A stretch of 64,000 nucleotides of DNA from Metallyticus violacea (taxonomy: Eukaryota; Arthropoda; Insecta; Mantodea; Metallyticidae). The stretch lies in assembly GCA_030762175.1 (NCBI GenBank), contig CM060846.1:182068541-182132540 (forward strand), given 5' to 3'. Positions 19,771-29,975 of this stretch are shown here, in pieces (the stretch's first letter is position 1; each line of letters begins with the position of its first letter). Position numbers and translations under genes: made by a program. A model generated the notes under the pieces. That model was not told where the DNA came from. It searched no databases and worked only from the letters and a program-made list of their open reading frames with translations.

Positions 19771-20535
19771 GTGGAGAGCGATTTAAGAAAGAAAGAGGAA
19801 GCGAAAGGAAACCCTGATTCTGACATGAAGCCTATAGATTCCTTTGTAGAAGTAATAACTGAAATTAATACGCTCATTGCAAAAGAGAAGATTAATATGG
19901 AAAAGAAGAAAGACGTCTATATTCTATTAGCGCAACTACAAAATATATATGATAACGCAGGGATAGATGGAGAGAAAGCGAAATCAGAAGCAAAATTGGC
20001 AAAGGAGTTATATGAGATGAGATGTGTACAACCAGTAAGAACCTTTGCACAAGTAGCAACAATACCAGCACCTACGGGCAAAATGCAAAAACTTCAAAGA
20101 ACAGTTGAATCTAAAAAGCATAGCGTCTTCATTTCCTCAAACAAAACCACGGATGTAAGAGAGTTACAAAGAACAGTGACGCAGAATTTGAAACCTGCAG
20201 CAGAGAAAATTAAAATAAGAAGCTTGAGAACTGCCGGAAAAAAATTAATAATGGAAACGAAAACAGAGGATGACTTAAACAAAGTTATAAATAGCAACAA
20301 CCTAAAAGGAAAAGACTTACGGATTGAACCACCCAGAAAGAGGAACCCGCTGATGATTTTGTATGATGTATTGACTGGTGCCAAGGAAGAAGAAATCTCT
20401 GAAGATATTTACATACAGAATTTTGAACAATATATTTCAAGAGAGGATTTCAAAAAAGAATTTAAATTTAGGTTCCAAACAGGACCAAGAAATAGCGCAA
20501 CCGTACACCACGTAGCGGAGGTGTCCCAAAGTTAA
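19771..20535 (+). CDS. R1-like ORF1, N-terminal portion
   Basis: 254 open codons encode a Lys/Glu-rich protein. Residues about 1-75 are helical and likely coiled coil (FVEVITEINTLIAKEKIN, KKKDVYILLAQLQNI). A middle portion has basic and hydrophobic alternation, with KIKIRSLRTAGKKLIMETKT and RKRNPLMILYDV, that resembles the RRM-like domains of LINE ORF1 proteins. The stop at 20535 comes before the zinc knuckles, which continue after a frameshift at 20600-21024, so the original protein was longer. The role is RNA binding in the LINE particle. No ATG opens the frame in track position, and an upstream start is possible. Confidence 0.72.
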   Translation: MESDLRKKEEAKGNPDSDMKPIDSFVEVITEINTLIAKEKINMEKKKDVYILLAQLQNIYDNAGIDGEKAKSEAKLAKELYEMRCVQPVRTFAQVATIPAPTGKMQKLQRTVESKKHSVFISSNKTTDVRELQRTVTQNLKPAAEKIKIRSLRTAGKKLIMETKTEDDLNKVINSNNLKGKDLRIEPPRKRNPLMILYDVLTGAKEEEISEDIYIQNFEQYISREDFKKEFKFRFQTGPRNSATVHHVAEVSQS

Positions 20536-20599
20536 GCAAACATATAATCCCAAATGGCATAATATGTATTGGATTTCAGTCAGTTAGTATAAGGATTTC

Positions 20600-21965
20600 A
20601 TTTCAGTGGCCAGGTGCCTTAAATGCTACGTTATGGTCATGTGGCAAAATATTGCAATCGGAACAAATTAATCTGCGGACACTGTGGAGAAGAAGATCAT
20701 GAAAGAAAAGAATGTGCTAAGATAGAACAACAGTCCATACGTATTCCTTGTTGCAGAAGAAACAAGAAATGTGGGGCAAGGCAAAATTGTCCTACTTATA
20801 AATTAATGTGGGAAAGAGTAATCCCCGAACTGATTATGGATAGAAGTAAAACGGACATAAACAGAGGAAAATCCAAAAGAAGAAATACCACCAGTCGAAT
20901 TAAAAGGAACCTAAAAAGAGTCATAGCCCACAAACTTAAACTTAGGGATAATTCCAAAACCACAGACAGTCACCACAGACAGATGGAAATGAAATCCTGG
21001 GGCTGTTATATAATACAAAATTAAATGAAGAACTGAAGATATCGTCACACAACAAACCTGCTTTACCCCCAAAATTAAGAATCTACACCATAGATAAAGA
21101 AATGGGAATTAAGAAAAAGATCGAAGTGAATTATCAAGCCCTAATGATATAAGTACAGACGAAGAAGGAGAAAAAGAGGAAGGGAACAAGGAACAAATAG
21201 AAGTAGTGATTGAATAATTGGACTCACAAATAAAAGCTGCGCAGTAAATTCTTAAAATCGCTATGGGCAAGAAGAAGAGAAAATTCAAGATTAAACACAA
21301 AAGCAAAATTTGTCAATTCAATGAACGACAAGGGCAGTGATGTGACTTCATGTAAAAAAGTGTTAGAAATCTAGGCGCTAGAAGAGAAAGAGGATGCAGA
21401 GGAAATGAATAGCAAGCACCAGCTAAAATTAAACTCAACGTTTAGAATTGTAAAAGCTAAAATTAATAGGAAAGAACAGAAAGATAATAACAATACAAAT
21501 TACACGCATAAGCTGGTGGAGGTCAACAAGAGCATCTCCCTGAAAAAGGAAGATACACAGAGCTGTCATGATCATCACTATGGAAAACACAAAAATATGC
21601 AGGAAAGACAGGAAGAAAAAGCGGAAGAGATGGAGGATGCAAGGTTCATTACACAGCTGTCTAACAAAAAGGTGACTCAGCAACACACGCTTCGCCAGCA
21701 TGAAAGTATTGGAGGCGAAGAGAAAGCAGCCCACCCAAGTAAAGAAAACATAATAACAAATGTCAATCCACAAAATATTTATTATGAATTCGAATTAAAA
21801 CTAAAATTAAGTGGATTAGAAGAGAAAAGCACATTATTAACAGCTCTACGATTAGTAACTAGAAATATTTCCATTCCCGGAAGCAGCAGACAGATTAGAA
21901 TAAAGAACACCAAACCTACCTACAAATCCAACAGATTTATGGGAATTATTACAGACGGCATTTGA
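20600..21965 (+). pseudogene. R1-like ORF1, zinc-knuckle and C-terminal portion
   Basis: RCLKC and RYGHVAKYC lie in adjacent frames (about 20608-20660), so one knuckle is split by a one-base shift. Then ICGHCGEEDHERKEC and a C-rich CCRRNKKCGARQNC follow in the same frame. Downstream sequence to 21965 is Lys/Glu/Asn-rich and shifted again around 21030-21400. Tandem knuckles after a basic domain are standard for R1-clade ORF1. Confidence 0.75.
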
Positions 21966-22087
21966 AAGAAGATTAGACACTTTAGACCTGGAAGAATTAT
22001 ATCATAATTTCGTACTCAGTCACCGAAGGATAGCCTTCGATTTCCAAAAATCTTGGCCAATAGTCATATTCATACTTATCATAATTA

Positions 22088-25000
22088 ATGGAAGTAATAA
22101 ACTTAATAAAAATAGGGCAAATAAACGCCCAAAGAAGTAAATTGGTCCTGATGGAACTAAGGAGGCTATCAGAAGAACTGCAATTAGATATTCTGTATAT
22201 ACAGAAACCATATTGTGTAAACGGTAAACTAGCACACATATCGACAAATTTTAGAACAGTAATAGATAAAGGAAACCCTATGGCAACAATAATAGTTATA
22301 AACTGGGAAATACATGTGGTGAAAATAACGCAACTAAGTGATACACATAAAATTGCATAGAAATAGCACTAAGAGGGAAACATTATGTTTTAGTAAATCA
22401 ATATTTTCAGTTTAGCGAACGAATAGAACCATATATAAATAGAATAAGAGAAATAGAAAATGGTAGTAAAAATTCTCCAGTAATATATATATATATATAT
22501 GGCGGATGCTAATGCACATTCTCAATGGTGGAACAGTAACTACAAGGATAAAAGCGGAGAACTACTGTAGGAGAAAATAGCGGAGCTACAGCTAAATGTA
22601 GAGAATAAACCTAAGTAACCCACCAACTTATTGTAATAGAGCAGGAGTTACATTTAACATAGACATCACGTTCACAAATAAAAGAGCAAGAAAAATTGTT
22701 ACAAACTGGAAAGTAGGTCAATCACTAACGTCAAGTGATCACAATATAATTTATTTAGCAATACAAATTAATACAAACCAAGAATAGAGATGGAATGAGA
22801 ATAAAAGACCCTACAATATAAAGAAAGCTAACTGGGATAAACTAAAAACAGAATTTAAACTGCCAAAAATGCCTCAATCTCAAGATGATTGTAACAATAA
22901 AGCATTAGAACTAACCAAAGCCATCCAAAAGGCTATGATGTGCAGCATACCCAGAATTAATAAAAAACATAACACTTCACCAACATTTTGGAATGGTAAC
23001 CTATTAAAATTAACAAGATCAGTTAGAAAAGCTAGAAGAATTTACCAGAAATCTATTTTGCCTCAGAAAGAGAAAATAACTTGAATAAGTATAGAGAAAT
23101 TAGAAAAAAATATAAGGAAAATATAGAAGAATATCGCCAAGCTGCATGGAAAAATTTCATAGAGAAAAACCTTTACAACAACATATGGGGTACACCATAC
23201 AAACTAATAATGGAGAAAGTAAAAGCCCCAGAAATAATATCCACTCTGGATAAAAGGGAGAATAAAATGGCTGTTAACTGGATATACTCTATAAATCTTC
23301 TACTTCTAAAACTACTACCTAATGATATTGAAGAAAATGACAACTCAGAGCACAGAAAACTAAGAAAAAAACTCATTACTGTAAAAATAGATGAAGGTGT
23401 CATTTTCCCCTACCATGAAGTTGAAATGAGAAAAATTATAAAGGAATTAAAGAAGAACAAATCACCAGGACCGGATGAAATAAAGTCGGAAGTGCTGGAA
23501 CAGTTGAAAGATCAGATTACCCCGTACCTGTGTCAATTGTTTCATAACTGTTTATGGCAGGGAGGAACTGCTGGAAGGAACCGAATGTGATCATTTTAAA
23601 CAAAGGGGCTGACAAAAATCCCACGCAACCGAAATCCTGTAGGCCTATATGCTATTAAATGTTTTGGGCAAAATCCAAGAAAAGCTTTTGAGCAAAAGAA
23701 TAGAAGAATATAGATCAATAATTGGTATGGGCAGTAAACAGTTTGGATTTAGAAAGGGCATGTCTACAGAGGATGCCATAATCGAGGCAATAGAAACTGC
23801 AAAAACAACTAATAAAAAATACGTAATAGCAATATTTTTAGATATTGCGGGGCGTTTGATAATTTATGGTGGCCAGCACTGTTTCAAATTTTAAGGAAAA
23901 AGAAATATCCAGAGTGTATCTATAATTTGTTAATAGACTATTGTAAAGATAAAAGAGCGTACGCTAAGGGTGCAAACCAGATTATTACAAAGGAAATTAC
24001 CAAAGGATGTCCGCAGGGATCAATATTAGGGCCGATATTATGGGGCATATTTCTGGAATCTCTAATATAAAAAATAGAAGGATTAAACAGTATAAAAGAT
24101 ATTATCGCATATGCAGATGACTTACTAATAATAATAGAAGGAAATAATAGAAAGGAAATTGAAAAGAGATCAAATATAATAACGGAACATGTAAACAATT
24201 AATGCATAAAAAATTAGAAATTGCTCCTCACAAATCATCATATTTTTTTTTTAAAAGGAAACTTAAACAGAAATCCGAGTATTAAAATTAACAATAACAA
24301 TATTGAGAGACAAGCAGTAAATAAATATTTAGGTATATATTTGGATGAAAAACTAGATTTTAAGAAACATGTAGAAATCATAAGAACTAGAGCAGAAAAA
24401 GTTATGTTCAAGTTGGCCAATATTGGACAAAGATATTTCAATATACATGCTAACGGAATAAAAATCTGTCATAATAGCATCTTTGCAGCCATATTAAACT
24501 GTGGAGGAGGAGTTTTGGGGGAAAAGGCACGGGAGGTACATTTTATACGTACTTTAATGAGCTCCCAAAGAAAAATTTTATTGAGATGTACAGGGGCATT
24601 TTTCACTTCTCCAACAATGGGACTATTAGCAATAATGGGTATATGGCCAATTGATTATTTAGTTCGATTAACATCAGTCTTTTATTGACTTAAGAAACAA
24701 AATAATTAAAAAATAATGAACATTGTTAGTAAAAAGTGTAGGAATAAAAAAGAAGTTAAAGATTCCTTATTACAAATATCGCAACAAGAATGGGATGAAA
24801 TAAAAAAAGGCAGAAGAGTACATGCAATATTCTCATCCATAAAGGAAAGAATGCAATTTAAGCATGTTCATCCCAATAAGGGTTTAGTGCATTATGTAAC
24901 AGGCCATGGTCCATATTGCTCATATTTACAAAGATTTAATTTACAAGCAAATAATGCATGTACGGACTGTAACGTGATCGATATACCAGAACATGTCTCA

Positions 25001-25246
25001 TTTGAATGCCCTAAATAGCAGTCAATTGTAGCAGAGGAAAGACGACTACTTGCAGGGAAGTGCATATGGGACATCATGAGTAACGAAGATGATTTTAGGG
25101 CATTGAACGAGCTAACAAATAAAATATCAAGCAAAATGGCAGAAGAGTATAAAAATAGTAAAAAACAAACAAGAGAAAAAATCCAAAGGCCAGAAATGGT
25201 ATATTCCCCTAGAAGATCCGAGAGAATCAGTAAAAGGCAAGAATGA
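22088..25246 (+). pseudogene. R1-like ORF2: endonuclease and reverse transcriptase
   Basis: The frame starts near 22088 with KIGQINAQRSKLVLMELRR and LDILYIQKPY, the N-terminus of an apurinic-type endonuclease. The Glu expected before PY is Lys here. ANAHSQWW (about 22506) and SSDHNII (about 22735) complete that domain. The reverse transcriptase follows with NKSPGPDEIKSEVLEQL (23458), FGFRKGMSTEDAI, IFLDIAG, then KGCPQGSILGPILW (about 24005), and the catalytic IAYADDLLII (about 24107). The C-terminus keeps GHGPYCSYLQRF and ACTDCN with EHVSFECP, a CCHC-like zinc motif (24900-25015). Multiple stops and shifts, for example at 22610, 23590 and 24070, make it non-functional. RNase H is not seen. 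Confidence 0.88.
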
Positions 25247-25880
25247 TATTTGCAACTAGAATTAGAAGAAGATAACACCCAATTCGAATCATAAGAAGAG
25301 AGCAGATTAGATAAAAGAAAGGAAAATGATAGTTCTCGGGCGGAAAGGAAGCAGGAAGAAGTTGACGGCAATCAAGAGAAGGAAAGAAGAGCGAGAAACT
25401 GCACTGTCAGCACACCATAGCTCCAGTAAAGTTGCTGCTTGAGACCGGCAGCTACTCCATTGATGTCCAGATTCTGATGCAAGGACTTCCAGTAGGGAGC
25501 AGCCTGGATACCGAGCGCTAATAGAAATGAAGACATATTTATTAAATAGGACAATAATTGTAAATTAATAAAGTTTAAAGGTAAAATGTAATCATTGTTA
25601 CTGGATACCAGTTGCAATTGTAGATGCAATTATAAATTTATAGTAAAAAGCCGTAGTGTTGGATCCCAGTACCGGTATAGTTCATTGAATATTTAATTTT
25701 GTTTAGTTATAGTTTTATTTTTCTTAGTGTAGATCTTAAAATCTGTAGAATTTAAACTGTAATTTAAATTGTATTGGAAATATAAGTGGAATAAATAAAT
25801 GAAATCTGGAGTATTACCTCCTGATGTAGTAACAAGATATCAGGATGTAAGTATTGCAGAATAAAAAATAAAATAAAAAT

Positions 25881-27407
25881 GTCCTGTAGGGTCACCCTGT
25901 TGACTGAGTGCGTCGTCCTGGGCTCTGTTGTCCATCCTCAAAGGCACTATAAACAAGAATGATCGATTCGTAGCACACTATTTCTTTGGCAAAAATGGAA
26001 ACACACATACACACGCATATGATGATGATGATGATGATGATGATGATTATGACCTATCTGTTCACTTTTCTGAGAGCAACTGGCAGAGCGGGATGTGTAG
26101 TGCCACATGCGCCTTCTAAAATAGTGAAAATACCAGAATTAGCAACGTAAATGTAAGTGCCGTATTCATCGAGGAAAACATGTATAATTCGTGTCGAAAC
26201 TAATCTTAATGATTTACAGCTCTGACTTTTTGTTTTTGAGCATTTACCATCACATACATCCTTGTAATTGTTATTCACTTCATCATTGAACTTAAATCAC
26301 TTATGCTTAATCTTGAAAAGAATTTTTCATAGCACAAGTTGCGACAGTGGTGAGATTGGTAGGCAATGTCGTAATGTCCACAGGTAGTGCTGGCCACGAC
26401 TTGCAACCTTGTAGTGTTGTGATTCCACCGTGTACAAAGGCATTAATTGAGAAAATATAGCATGTGAGACGAAAGAGGACAAATTCCTTAAATACTGAAA
26501 TATTCCAAACGCCCGTTCTTTATAACAAAGCTACAAAGTATATGTGACCTGGTTTTGTTCTTGAACAGGTGTTAATTACAACTGCTATAGGAAGATGTGA
26601 ATTATGTGAGTTAACCGAAGACAATTGATCACAAGCGCACACGCCTAAAAAGTGTGAGTACAGTACACTTAGACAGAAGAATGAGTATTTGAAACATATT
26701 CATAATATCAAAATGATTCTATTACCATCATTTTTTTTTTGTGTGTGTGATATATCTCTGCCAACACCAACAGATTAACAGGTTCTCGAGTTTGTTCTTT
26801 AAAGCCTATACTTAGACACGTTACTGTGAAGTCCTAAAGTGAAAGGCTCGATGACACCTATATCGGCTGTTAGATCAAAGACCATAATAGTATAACTGTG
26901 AAAATATTGATAACTGAAAATGGAATTCCTTTGTTCTCAAAGTTGATATCGAGTCCATCTTGAAGTGTTTAAATACATTGTCCTTCGTCAAAATAGGGCT
27001 GTAGGATTTGAGAGGAAAAAGGCGCTCGGTCACATACATTTGAAAACAATTATTTATAAACTATTCCAAATTATACGCATAATTCTTAATATTACCGTTG
27101 TATGCCTAGTCGGCGACCATGGTCACTTTTACCCTTCTAGGGATTTTGCCTATGAAAATGTCGTTAAAGCCATGCAACTAACTCCCTTTGGAGTGTTAAC
27201 AGCGTCAAATTCGACATCTTTGAGATGGTACTTAAAATCCTCTAGTCCGTAAAGGGGTTGTGGTGAATGTTTTATAACTTTTCCAATTTTAAAAATTTCT
27301 GTGGAGAAATTTTGCTCTTAACCTTTGGCAAATTTCATTTTTGCTTTACTTATTCTCACAGTTGTCCTACTTTGAATTTGATGGATTGAGGTCTTATTTC
27401 AGTTCGT
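25881..27407. other. Non-coding, with (GAT)n
   Basis: A (GAT)n microsatellite lies at 26021-26047. I see no gene. The left terminus of the Polinton-like block should lie in or near this stretch, but I could not identify its inverted repeat. Confidence 0.45.
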
Positions 27408-28095
27408 TTAGACTCTGTTTTCCATGTTTGTAAAACTTTTTTTGGCATTCACTTTGCTTGGAGGCATTTCAATTGCCGAAATAACGGTATTTTTATACGC
27501 TAGAACAAATTTATCAAGATCATCTACATAGCGGTAAGAATTTTTGTACTTAAGGTACTTGAAGAATTTGGATTTTAAAGAACGATTAAAACGTGCAATT
27601 AAACGACATTTTACGTCCGGATTTCTGCAAATTTGATGCTCTATACCATTGTCTTTTAACAGTTTTTGAAATGCCGAACCCAAAAATTCTTTACCTTAGT
27701 CGGATCTTACGGTAAGAGGAACAGCACTATCTAGCATGGTTTTAAAGGCCTGGGCAGTTTCCGTACTATTTTCAGGCTTTATTGGTTTTACGCGTGCAAA
27801 TATGGAAAAACAATCAATGCACGTTAGCAAATACTGAACTCCATAATAATATTTTTAATGTTTTTCAAATCGGCCAAATCAATTTGCCACACATCGTTAA
27901 TGTTGTTTACAGTGTAGAAATTTCTTTGAAATTTTCCCCGTGAAGGTATATGCAAAGTATATGTATCTTGTTTTAGAAGCCAGTTCGCTGTTTTTCTCTT
28001 ATTTCCTACCACGGAAGCTAGTTTTTCCAGAGTAGAAAAGGAGGAAGGTTTTTCGGGATCATAACAGTACTTTAGTACATTGTTAGTATTCTTTC
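27408..28095 (-). pseudogene. Polinton-type integrase
   Basis: Retroviral-superfamily (DDE) integrase with frameshifts. Visible parts, N- to C-terminal, are a zinc-lacking N-region with PSSFSTLEKLASVVG, then WLLKQDTYTLHIPSRGKF. The core follows with VWQIDLADL (first catalytic Asp), YLLTCIDCFS, then VRSD before a TAG and GKEFLGSAFQ (second Asp region), then LIARFNRSLKSKFF and a C-terminal tail. In this family the residue before RFN is the catalytic Glu; here it is Ala. A stop at about 27698 and a shift near 27830 add to the damage. The enzyme would have joined element ends to host DNA. Inactive as written. Confidence 0.88.
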
Positions 28096-28130
28096 CACGA
28101 AAACTTAGACGGAAATAGTTCGGTAATTAT

Positions 28131-28665
28131 TTATTTATATTTCTGACCTTTATTTGACTTTATCTGATTGAGGGGTTCGCTATTTTGTAAATGTCCGTTG
28201 GTTATAAGAAGAATTTGTCTATATTTACTCTTATCCGATGATGTGACTTTTGAGAGATCTACCTTTTTTCTTGTCAATAATTCCCACAAACAACGAATTC
28301 CCTTGAAATACCTATTCTTTACATACAAAACGTTATCCTCAATTCTAATTACTGAATCACCATAGATCCTTATCCCTATAGATGCCGAAGACGGTGTCTA
28401 TTACTCTAGGGGTGTGTAAATAGAGTGCCATGTAAGGTCCGGCTATATATGCAAAGTTTTGATTAGTAAATTCTTTAATTTCCTTTTTTCGTCTGGTGGT
28501 AATGGTAAAGCCCAGGTCTCCTCTTCGTCCACTTCTACTTCATCTACTTTCTGTTCTTCTTTCTTGTCGTCTGGAGAGAGAAAGCCGAGCCGCTTTTTAA
28601 CCTCGCGCTTTGGCGAAGCTGCAGTTCCTGCTGCTGCTGTTGTGGTAATAAAGGAAGTGGAGAAC
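28131..28665 (-). pseudogene. Polinton-associated protein with charged linker (unknown)
   Basis: In one frame (about 28665-28450) the product has Ser/Thr/Ala-rich sequence, then KREVKKRLGFLSPDDKKEE, an acidic Glu/Val stretch and LPLPPDEKRKLKNLLIKT. After a stop and shift, the continuation (about 28370-28131) has GDSVIRIEDNVLYVKNRYF, KGIRCLWELLTRKKVDL, then KYRQILLITNGHLQN and a basic end. I recognise the second half as a conserved uncharacterised protein that recurs beside integrase and ATPase genes in animal Polintons. Its function is not known to me. The acidic and basic linker may be disordered. Confidence 0.65.
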
Positions 28666-28791
28666 GACTGGCTTTAAATTTATGCAAATCATTATGGGGA
28701 TCCTTTACCGTTATTTTTCTTTTCTTTTTTCTCTATATGGAACAGTGGGTACCTAAGAAGTGCTGAGAGACTAAAATGATTTATGCAAAAT

Positions 28792-29040
28792 TTAATGCTT
28801 TACTAGAGCTGTTAGTCCCGTCAATACTGCCGACAGCAAAGGTATCAAAAACCCTCCCTTTTGAATTATAATATTTCTTTTGCTGTTAACTTTTGGAGAT
28901 TTGTCCACCACTTGTCTAAGGTCGTTCATATATTTTCTTAGATTGCGTAGGGTACATTTGCCTACCTTACAGTTACCATTCAAAAAATTTAGAACGCATT
29001 CGGCAATAGCCAAGATGAGCTCTTTGTCTGCCTTCTCCAA
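28792..29040 (-). CDS. Small Polinton protein with hydrophobic C-terminus
   Basis: 82 codons from an ATG, intact. The N-terminal part is helical (ELILAIAECVLNFLNGN), followed by basic KCTLRNLRKYMNDLRQ and a lysine-rich segment. The C-terminus is the hydrophobic GGFLIPLLSAVLTGLTALVKH-like run, broken here for length. The same architecture is encoded by block 2 at 36960-37289. It begins about 30 bases after the ATPase stop. Small proteins of this shape occur next to the ATPase in Polintons and adintoviruses. A membrane-active or core-associated role is possible but unproven. Confidence 0.75.
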   Translation of the reverse strand: MEKADKELILAIAECVLNFLNGNCKVGKCTLRNLRKYMNDLRQVVDKSPKVNSKRNIIIQKGGFLIPLLSAVLTGLTALVKH

Positions 29041-29070
29041 AATGGCTGTCCTCAGTTTTAGTTTGGTCTT

Positions 29071-29742
29071 TTAAGCACGTGAAGCATGTGATAGTTCGAT
29101 CTTATCCGCTTGCTCATGCTGGTAAACTACAGTGGGAAGCTCCGACGGGAAAATGTTGGTTCTGAAGCGTAATATGTTATCGGTTTCCTGACACAAATCA
29201 AATAACATATACCAGTGAGGTTTTTTCATAGCATCTAAACGGGCCTGAAAAAGAGATTTCCAATTTTCTGTGTATATTTGTCTGGCTAGATGGGCTATTT
29301 GATTCTTATCCCTATCGTTTTTGAAAACTACAATATATTTAGCATTTAATGATATATCTCTACAGTATTTACCCCGATGAAACAAATTTTCAGTAATTAA
29401 ATTTGCACTTATATTTCTATGATGACTACCCTTTGTAAACAAATCGCACACTTCTCTCGAATAAACAGAGTTACACAAATCGTTTAATATCACTAGCTTT
29501 GACTCTCTTTTCCGGTTCTCAAATTTTGGAACACGAACGTGAAATTTTACATGCTTTAACTTGGGCACCGCCGACTCTTCGCTATAACACCACAATATTT
29601 CTTTAAACTGGCTAATAGGGCATAATTGTTTTAAGTTTTTAATCAGTTCTATACAAAATATCGTTTTGTCCGAACTGTCGCTAATTATCAGAGTGAACGG
29701 GTGCTGAAATTTTACGAAAGGTTGTGCACTCTCTTTGTCCAT
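29071..29742 (-). CDS. A32-like packaging ATPase
   Basis: 223 codons from an ATG, uninterrupted. Residues 15-30 occupy the Walker A position (LIISDSSDKTIF): Lys and Thr are kept but the glycines are replaced, so nucleotide binding is doubtful. Walker B is KLVILNDL (82-89), with Asn where the first acidic residue usually sits. The sensor-like segment FTKGSHHRNISANLITE (102-118) and the ISLNAKYIVVFKN stretch (130-142) are highly characteristic of the FtsK/HerA-superfamily packaging ATPases of Polintons and large DNA viruses. These enzymes pump DNA into capsids. It is odd that the frame is open while key residues and neighbouring genes have decayed. Confidence 0.85.
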   Translation of the reverse strand: MDKESAQPFVKFQHPFTLIISDSSDKTIFCIELIKNLKQLCPISQFKEILWCYSEESAVPKLKHVKFHVRVPKFENRKRESKLVILNDLCNSVYSREVCDLFTKGSHHRNISANLITENLFHRGKYCRDISLNAKYIVVFKNDRDKNQIAHLARQIYTENWKSLFQARLDAMKKPHWYMLFDLCQETDNILRFRTNIFPSELPTVVYQHEQADKIELSHASRA

Positions 29743-29746
29743 GCGT

Positions 29747-29938
29747 ACAACGCCGAAATTTTCCCAGTTTTTGCCTCAACTCATCTGTTAGCCTATGCAA
29801 TACATAATCTATATCGTATGGTGGATATTGCTTAAACACTTTCAAAGGAATAAGCCTTAGCTCTTCATTGGTACAATATTTTGCCCTTTTCGCTTCTCCA
29901 AATACTCTAACACAGCTGCCTTCACCTCCAAATCCATA
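29747..29938 (-). pseudogene. Small gene between polymerase and ATPase
   Basis: An ATG at 29938 opens MDLEVKAAVLEYLEKRKG and runs into a stop. One base shifted, the reading continues as KYCTNEELRLIPLKVF, then QYPPYDIDYVLHRLTDELRQ. The start lies about 37 bases downstream of a TATA box at 29968-29975. The coherent amphipathic sequence on both sides of the A/G-rich run suggests one small gene with a one-base indel. I do not recognise its family. Confidence 0.5.
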
Positions 29939-29967
29939 ATGAGGGGAAATGATTCGGTCAGCCGGGC

Positions 29968-29975
29968 TTTATATA
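29968..29975 (-). promoter_or_regulatory. TATA box inside the end of the polymerase gene
   Basis: On the minus strand GGGTATATAAAGCCCGG contains TATATAAA, 30 bases upstream of the next ATG. It overlaps the last polymerase codons (GYIKPG then TGA). Its spacing suits a promoter for the small gene or the ATPase; function is inferred. Confidence 0.55.

Larger units (their letters stand above)
19400..25880 (+). mobile_element. R1-clade LINE, decayed
   Basis: Non-LTR retrotransposon on the plus strand with ORF1 (coiled coil, then zinc knuckles) and ORF2 (endonuclease, reverse transcriptase, C-terminal zinc-binding motif, no RNase H). The last is the R1-clade layout. The 3' end is an A-rich AATAAAAAATAAAATAAAAA at about 25860-25879. 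The 5' boundary is uncertain: a GC-rich patch at 19460-19560 may be the leader. I could not identify a convincing target-site duplication. Several frameshifts and stops show it is old. Confidence 0.82.

Noticed and set aside
25928..26119. Frame with a run of aspartates
   Set aside because: The run is a (GAT)n microsatellite; no supporting motif.
28459..28677. Plus-strand Ser/Thr-rich frame
   Set aside because: It is the complement of the charged-linker gene on the minus strand.
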